Positions 22,657-27,100 of a stretch of 27,100 nt of DNA are shown here, piece after piece. Each line of letters starts with the position of its first letter. The stretch's first letter is position 1. This stretch comes from JBGLNJ01 sp964353405 (lineage in GTDB: Bacteria; Chloroflexota; Anaerolineae; Fen-1058), in the NCBI GenBank assembly GCA_964353405.1, contig CAYGWJ010000357.1:1-27100 (forward strand). The letters are read 5' to 3'. A program made the translations under genes and the position numbers. The notes under the pieces are model-generated. The model made no database searches, was not told the DNA's origin, and worked only from the letters and a program-made list of their open reading frames with translations.

Positions 22657-23787
22657 ATGACAGACGCTTTTGCACAACCCAACACAGATGTTTCCGGCCA
22701 ATTGCGTGACGAGCATGAAGCGCAGCGGGTGCTCTTTGAGGCCCAGCCACCGCTGGTGCAGCGCTTTTTGGAAGCGCAGGCCCGTCAGTTGGCCGAAACG
22801 CTCACACATCCCGAGCGCGTGCCACAGGCTCGCTTTACCTTGCCGGACCGCGTGGTCGTCGAGGTGCGCGGCCAGCCCCAACCGATTCCGGCTGAAGCGC
22901 GAGAGCAGTTGGCGGGCGGCCTGATTGACCGGCTCACGCGCGGCGATGTCCGCTCGGCGCTTCGCCAGCGGCTGGCCGAGTTGGAGCAGTGGCCGAACCG
23001 CGCGGTGGCTGTGGGCGCGGAACTCGTCCGCCACGCCACGGTCGTTCACATGGTGCATAATATGCTGCCGGCGGGCCGTTCGGTCACTTATGTGGCTGCC
23101 GAGGGCGAAGAAATCCCGACGATTCCAGTGGGCGACGACCTCGAGCCGGCCTCGGCCATCACGGCCACGACGGACGCGATTGCCGAGCGAGAATCAGAGA
23201 TCGAGGCAGACCGTGGGGAGCTGATCGTTCCTTACGTTCCGGCGGCGCGCAAATTCTATCTGCCCCGCTGGGTGGCGTTCGACGACAAGGGCCAATTGCT
23301 CGTCAGGTCGGCCAACGAGGCAGAGGCGCACGTCGCCTCGATGCAGCGCTTCCTCGGCATCTTGCACATGGCCGTGTCGCTCGCGCCGTATATCGTGGCC
23401 GACCACGATTACCAGCGCAAGCGTTACGGCATGTTGGGCCAGCTCATCAACCAGGGCCGTGCGCTGGCGCGCTACGATACGGAAGAAATCATCCGCACCA
23501 TCACGCAACGGGCCGCCGCGCAAGACCTCAATCGCGGGCTGAGCTTGAGCCTGCCGTACTTTGACGATCAGACGCTCGACATAAAGACGCACAATTTCGA
23601 AGTCATCCCCGCCGGGCGCATCATGTTCATACCAGCCTTTGTCGTGCGCGCCGCGCGCGAAGAGCAAGCCAAGGTCGTGCAAGATACGCGCCTGAGCCAT
23701 TCCACCCGCATTCACCTCCTGGGCGAACTCGAGGCCCTGGAGCAGGCCTTTGGGACCTCGTCCCTTCGCGCTGCCGCGAGAGCCTAA
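22657..23787 (+). CDS. Uncharacterised cytoplasmic protein, 376 residues
   Basis: I do not recognise this protein. It has no signal peptide or membrane segment. The N-terminal third is charged and helical (LFEAQPPLVQRFLEAQARQL). A middle region (about 120-190) contains VVHMVHNMLPAGRSV followed by an acidic, Ala/Thr-rich linker. A C-terminal part (about 190-370) contains FYLPRWVAFDDKG, MQRFLGILHMAVSLAPY and PAGRIMFIPAFVVRAAREEQ. Codon usage resembles its neighbours, so it is a real gene. It lies 24 bases upstream of an APC-type permease on the same strand, so the two are probably co-transcribed; a regulatory or sensing partner of the transporter is only a guess. Confidence 0.75.
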   Translation: MTDAFAQPNTDVSGQLRDEHEAQRVLFEAQPPLVQRFLEAQARQLAETLTHPERVPQARFTLPDRVVVEVRGQPQPIPAEAREQLAGGLIDRLTRGDVRSALRQRLAELEQWPNRAVAVGAELVRHATVVHMVHNMLPAGRSVTYVAAEGEEIPTIPVGDDLEPASAITATTDAIAERESEIEADRGELIVPYVPAARKFYLPRWVAFDDKGQLLVRSANEAEAHVASMQRFLGILHMAVSLAPYIVADHDYQRKRYGMLGQLINQGRALARYDTEEIIRTITQRAAAQDLNRGLSLSLPYFDDQTLDIKTHNFEVIPAGRIMFIPAFVVRAAREEQAKVVQDTRLSHSTRIHLLGELEALEQAFGTSSLRAAARA

Positions 23788-23811
23788 GCTCCACAAGTAA
23801 AGGTTACGATC

Positions 23812-25662
23812 ATGCAGTCGTTTTCTTTGTTCTCCATTCTCCTTTTGGCCGCCATCATCTTTCTGTCTTACAAGGCCGCGCCGCGCGAGAAGCAGGAAGA
23901 TGCGCACATCCACGGCGCAGGGCAGATCGGCTTGCTGGCCGCGGTAGCCTTGTTCGGCGTGGACTATTTCACGTCCTACTTTTACGCCACGGGCGAGATG
24001 ATGAGCGCGTTGCACCCTTATGGGCTGCAAAAGTACGGCTATATCGCCGTGGCGGTCATTTCAATTGCCAACTTTGTATTTGGCGCGCTCTATATGTATT
24101 CGCTGGGAATTTTCAACGAAGGCGGCGGCTCGTACACCGCTTCGATGCGCTACCTGACTCCAGCCTTGAGCCTGATCGTCGCCGTCGTGTTGATACAGGA
24201 CTATGTCTTTACCATCGTAGTGTCAACGCTGTCCGGCGTTGACCAGTTGCTGTCCATCACCAACTCGTACAGTCTGTTTTGGTTCTGGCGTTTTGCCATT
24301 GGCGCAGCACTCGCCGCTGTGACCTGGTACTTGACCATTCGAGGCCGAGGCGAATCGGCCCAAGTCGTGTTCACGATGCTGGGCATTTTTATCATGCTGA
24401 CGGTGGTGATGGCGGTGGGGCTGTTTGTCGCCGTGGGGCGCGGCGTGCCGCCCGTGCCGATCACAGAAACGCCCAAGGAAACCACCTTGCTCCAAGCCAT
24501 GTATCATATCTTGACAGCTTCGATGAAAGGGCTGGTAGCCTTGAGTGGCCTTGAAGCAATGTCCAACGGCATCCAGTTCGTCAAAGACGTAGATGCCGGG
24601 ATTGTCGTGTGGGGGAAAAAGCATCTGCCTCGCTTCAAAGGGTTGTGGAGGTTTTACAGCGGCAAGTCGGGGATTGGCCGCTTTGTGCAAACTTCGTTCT
24701 TGTTCTACGGCGGCCTGACGACGCTGCTCTTGGCGAGCTTTGCCATCCGCTTTGACGTGTTCGATGGGACGTTAGGGCGTTCGCTGGTGGGCAACCTGGC
24801 CTTTATCGGCTTTAGGCAAATCCCCGGCGGCACGCTGTTGTATTGGGCCTATCAGATTCTGGCCGTCGCGTTGCTGGCCGCCGCTTCGATGACGGCCTTC
24901 CAGGACCTGCAGGCTACGGCCTGGCGCGACGTGGCCATTGGCGAGATTCCGGAAATCGTCGTCTATCGAAATGCCCAAGGGACGTTCACGCGCTCCGTCA
25001 CCGCCGGCTTTATTGTGGCGGTGTTGATCCAGTTCTTGGTTCGCGGGCAGACCTCACTGGCAGTGCCCTATTATGGTATCGGCGTGTTCATGCCCATCAT
25101 GGTCATGGGCCTGGCCATTCGACAGCACATTCTCCACACCTACACGGGCAAGACGCGCACGTGGGGCGCGGCCGGCGCAGCGATAGCGGCTGCGCTATCC
25201 GGCCTGGTCTTTGTCGGCCAGATCGCAGGCAAGTGGGAAGAAGGCGGCTGGGTCGTGTTGATCTCGTTCAGCGTCCTTATCCTCGCAGCCAATGCGCTTT
25301 TGATTTCGCCCATCGGCTATCGCCGCCCGCAACAGATTCACCGCATCGTGCGCGAAAAGGCGCGCGTGCAAGGCGCGATGGGATCAATTGTCGAGTGGCA
25401 ATCGCTCAAGATGCAAGAATATCGCTACAGCGTGCTGGTGGCCGTCGCGCGCTTTTTTGAGTTGTTTGGCGTGCGCCGCCCGGTTCGATACGAGCCGCCG
25501 GTGCCGGCCGGGGATTATGATCACGCGCTGCACGTGGATCATCCTGAAGCGCCCTCCTTCTTGGATCAATACCTGGAGAGCCAGCCCAAGCCTGAGCCTA
25601 AATTGGGCGGGCAGCCGCATGAGACGGCTGAGCCAGAGCCGCCGCTGCCTGTGGATAGTTGA
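23812..25662 (+). CDS. APC-superfamily permease
   Basis: A 616-residue integral membrane transporter with roughly 12-13 hydrophobic segments between residues 1 and 510, then a long cytoplasmic tail rich in Pro, Glu and His. GVDYFTSYFYATGEM near residues 46-60 lies where APC proteins have their first unwound helix, and the following YSLGIFNEGGGSYTASMRYL matches the loop around the second and third helices of amino-acid/potassium permeases. The substrate is not evident; amino acids or a cation are both possible. AAAGG nine bases before the ATG supports the start. It follows the 22657 gene by 24 bases. A 32-bp-arm inverted repeat follows nine bases after its stop and may end the transcript. Confidence 0.85.
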   Translation: MQSFSLFSILLLAAIIFLSYKAAPREKQEDAHIHGAGQIGLLAAVALFGVDYFTSYFYATGEMMSALHPYGLQKYGYIAVAVISIANFVFGALYMYSLGIFNEGGGSYTASMRYLTPALSLIVAVVLIQDYVFTIVVSTLSGVDQLLSITNSYSLFWFWRFAIGAALAAVTWYLTIRGRGESAQVVFTMLGIFIMLTVVMAVGLFVAVGRGVPPVPITETPKETTLLQAMYHILTASMKGLVALSGLEAMSNGIQFVKDVDAGIVVWGKKHLPRFKGLWRFYSGKSGIGRFVQTSFLFYGGLTTLLLASFAIRFDVFDGTLGRSLVGNLAFIGFRQIPGGTLLYWAYQILAVALLAAASMTAFQDLQATAWRDVAIGEIPEIVVYRNAQGTFTRSVTAGFIVAVLIQFLVRGQTSLAVPYYGIGVFMPIMVMGLAIRQHILHTYTGKTRTWGAAGAAIAAALSGLVFVGQIAGKWEEGGWVVLISFSVLILAANALLISPIGYRRPQQIHRIVREKARVQGAMGSIVEWQSLKMQEYRYSVLVAVARFFELFGVRRPVRYEPPVPAGDYDHALHVDHPEAPSFLDQYLESQPKPEPKLGGQPHETAEPEPPLPVDS

Positions 25663-25670
25663 GAGTGGTT

Positions 25671-25747
25671 AGTGACAAGTGGTCAGTGGGTAGTGGGCAA
25701 TGTCCATCCACGTTTCACTGTCCACTATCCACTGACCACTGTCCACT
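25671..25747. repeat. Inverted repeat built of AGTGG-type units
   Basis: Arms of 32 bases (25671-25702 and 25716-25747) are inverted repeats with about 26 of 32 bases matching, around a 13-base loop. Each arm consists of iterated units such as AGTGGTCAGTGG. It fills most of the gap between the permease and the P-type ATPase. It could fold as a long hairpin and act as a terminator or mRNA-end stabiliser. Repeats of this composition are familiar between genes in Chloroflexota as I recall. Confidence 0.8.
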
Positions 25748-25755
25748 GAGAATCT

Positions 25756-27100
25756 ATGGCTTCTTCACCGCTGTATGGCCTTCGCGTCCCTGAGGTTTTT
25801 GTCGCGCTCGAAACCTCGCCGGATGGCCTCACCTCCGAGGAAGCACAGGCCCGTCTTTCGATGTACGGGCGCAACGTCATCTCCCAGCCGCCCGGCATCC
25901 CTCTCTATCGCAAGCTCATCGGCCATTCCACGCACCTTATGGCTTTGCTGTTGTGGGTGGCCGGAGCGATTGCCATCCTCGGCGGCCAGGCTGGGCTGGG
26001 CCTCGTCATCTGGGTCGTCGTCGTCGTCAACGCCGGGTTTTCGTTCTGGCAGGAACATCGCGCCGAACAGGCTGTGGCGACCCTCGCGCGCCTGCTGCCC
26101 GGCCGCGCGCGCGTGATCCGGGGCGGCGAGGAGATCGAAATCACCGCCGCCGACGTTGTGCCGGGCGACGTGCTCGTGCTGGCCGAAGGCGACAACATCC
26201 CCGCCGACGCGCGCGTGGTAGAAGAGTATGGCCTGCGCGCCAATCACGCCAACCTCACGGGCGAAGCGATGCCCAGCCGCAAAGTGGCCGAAGCTTCGCT
26301 GCGCGAAGGACTCTCGGAACTCGAACGGCCCAACCTCGTCTTTGCCGGGACCTCGGTCGTGTCCGGCACCGGGCGAGCTGTCGTCTTTGCCACCGGCATG
26401 GTCACCCAGTTCGGACGCATCGCCAATCTCACGCAAGCGGTTAAAGAAGAACCGAGCCGCTTGCAGCAAGACATGGCGCGCGTGACCAGGGTAATCTCGC
26501 TGCTGGCCATTGCGCTGGGTGCGATCTTTTTCGTCGCCGGCATGACCGACGTAGGCCTGCGGCCGATTCAGGCCTTTATCTTTGCCGTCGGCATCATCGT
26601 CGCCGTCGTCCCCGAAGGTCTGCTGCCTACGGTGACGCTTTCGCTGGCGATGGCGGTGCAGCGATTGGCTCAGCGTGGCGTGCTGGTTAAGAAACTGGCC
26701 GTGGTGGAAACGCTCGCCACCACATCCGTCATCTGCACCGACAAGAGCGGCACGCTGACGCAAAACCAGATGATGGTCAGCGAGATCTGGGTGGGTGGAG
26801 AGCGGCTGACGGTTTCCGGTGTGGGCTATGAGCCAAAGGGAGAATTCTTGCCGCAGCCCGCCGGCGCTCTGGCGTGTGACCTGGGCGAGTTGCTCACGGC
26901 GGCGACGCTGTGCAACAACTCGCGCCTCAATCCGCCCACCGCCGATCATCCGCAGTGGACGTGCTTGGGCGATCAGACCGAGGCAGCGCTGCGCGTCGTG
27001 GCGCTCAAGCGCGGCGTTGACGAGCACGCGGCCAGCCAGGCTTTCCCGCGCGTCCACGAATTGCCTTTTGATGCGCGCCGCAAGCGTATGAGCACGATCC
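25756..27100 (+). CDS. P2-type cation-transporting ATPase, 5' part
   Basis: The frame stays open from the ATG at 25756 to the window edge (448 codons) and the C-terminal half is cut off. An N-terminal cation-ATPase domain (GLTSEEAQARLSMYGRN) is followed by two membrane helices and the actuator domain with LTGEAMPSRK. Helices 3-4 end in VPEGLLPTVT, close to the PEGLL form of Na+/K+-type pumps. The phosphorylation site is ICTDKSGTLTQNQ with the catalytic D329, and LGDQTEAAL falls in the nucleotide-binding domain. The P-site reads DKSGT rather than the usual DKTGT. The transported ion (Ca2+, Na+ or K+) cannot be fixed without the missing membrane helices. The long antisense frame over this gene is a shadow. 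Confidence 0.92.
   Translation, partial: MASSPLYGLRVPEVFVALETSPDGLTSEEAQARLSMYGRNVISQPPGIPLYRKLIGHSTHLMALLLWVAGAIAILGGQAGLGLVIWVVVVVNAGFSFWQEHRAEQAVATLARLLPGRARVIRGGEEIEITAADVVPGDVLVLAEGDNIPADARVVEEYGLRANHANLTGEAMPSRKVAEASLREGLSELERPNLVFAGTSVVSGTGRAVVFATGMVTQFGRIANLTQAVKEEPSRLQQDMARVTRVISLLAIALGAIFFVAGMTDVGLRPIQAFIFAVGIIVAVVPEGLLPTVTLSLAMAVQRLAQRGVLVKKLAVVETLATTSVICTDKSGTLTQNQMMVSEIWVGGERLTVSGVGYEPKGEFLPQPAGALACDLGELLTAATLCNNSRLNPPTADHPQWTCLGDQTEAALRVVALKRGVDEHAASQAFPRVHELPFDARRKRMSTI

Noticed and set aside
25663..25755. Repeat cluster considered as a CRISPR fragment
   Set aside because: The units are adjacent and short with no unique spacers, and the two halves are inverted rather than direct repeats.
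25765..27057. A 430-codon minus-strand open frame opposite the P-type ATPase
   Set aside because: The + strand reads as an unambiguous P-type ATPase; the antisense product is low-complexity His/Arg/Asp-rich sequence without a family signature.

Overview
The window is GC-rich bacterial chromosome that reads most like a Chloroflexota (Anaerolineae-type) genome. This is inferred from gene content: a carbamoyltransferase/SGNH/DUF5989 cluster, secreted LysM and jelly-roll-like proteins, a secreted protein containing an RVYLPLVM string, and short palindromic or iterated repeats between and inside genes. No rRNA, tRNA, CRISPR array, transposase or phage gene was found.

Layout. (1) 1-447: 3' end of a flippase-like membrane protein on the + strand. 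Its last codons run into an antisense relic of what looks like an FAD-dependent oxidoreductase. (2) 448-9701, minus strand: a tight eight-gene operon read from a clear sigma70-type promoter at 9814-9787. In transcription order it encodes a small membrane protein, a NodU/CmcH-type carbamoyltransferase, an SGNH hydrolase, a DUF5989 mini-protein, a TPR protein, a GT-C (GT39-like) glycosyltransferase, a sulfatase lipoprotein and a second GT-C paralogue. Together they look like a machine that builds and modifies a cell-surface glycan. (3) 9846-14827, + strand: three secreted proteins with related N-terminal modules, two carrying LysM domains, each behind its own promoter. One promoter has a G9 tract between its -35 and -10 boxes, and another leads into a highly structured leader of about 240 nt. 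A strong bidirectional terminator closes this block. (4) 14961-17476, minus strand: RNase D with tandem HRDC domains, and a beta-CASP metallo-beta-lactamase nuclease, overlapping by 4 bp. The RNase D promoter geometry predicts a leaderless mRNA. (5) 17515-21087, + strand: SurE nucleotidase, then a three-gene ABC-2 exporter (two permeases and an ATPase). (6) 21105-22061: a solitary DNA methyltransferase broken by a nonsense codon and a frameshift. (7) 22367-25662: a promoter-terminator unit that may be a small RNA of about 65 nt, a second promoter, an unrecognised cytoplasmic protein and an APC-type permease. (8) 25671-27100: a 32-bp-arm inverted repeat, then the 5' part of a P2-type cation ATPase that runs off the window.

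The most novel-looking material is the glycan operon with its switch-like leader hairpin, the secreted-protein family with its possible phase-variable promoter and structured leader RNA, the predicted small RNA at 22442-22505, and a palindromic repeat that has become coding sequence inside a glycosyltransferase. All function calls rest on reading motifs by eye; no database search was run.
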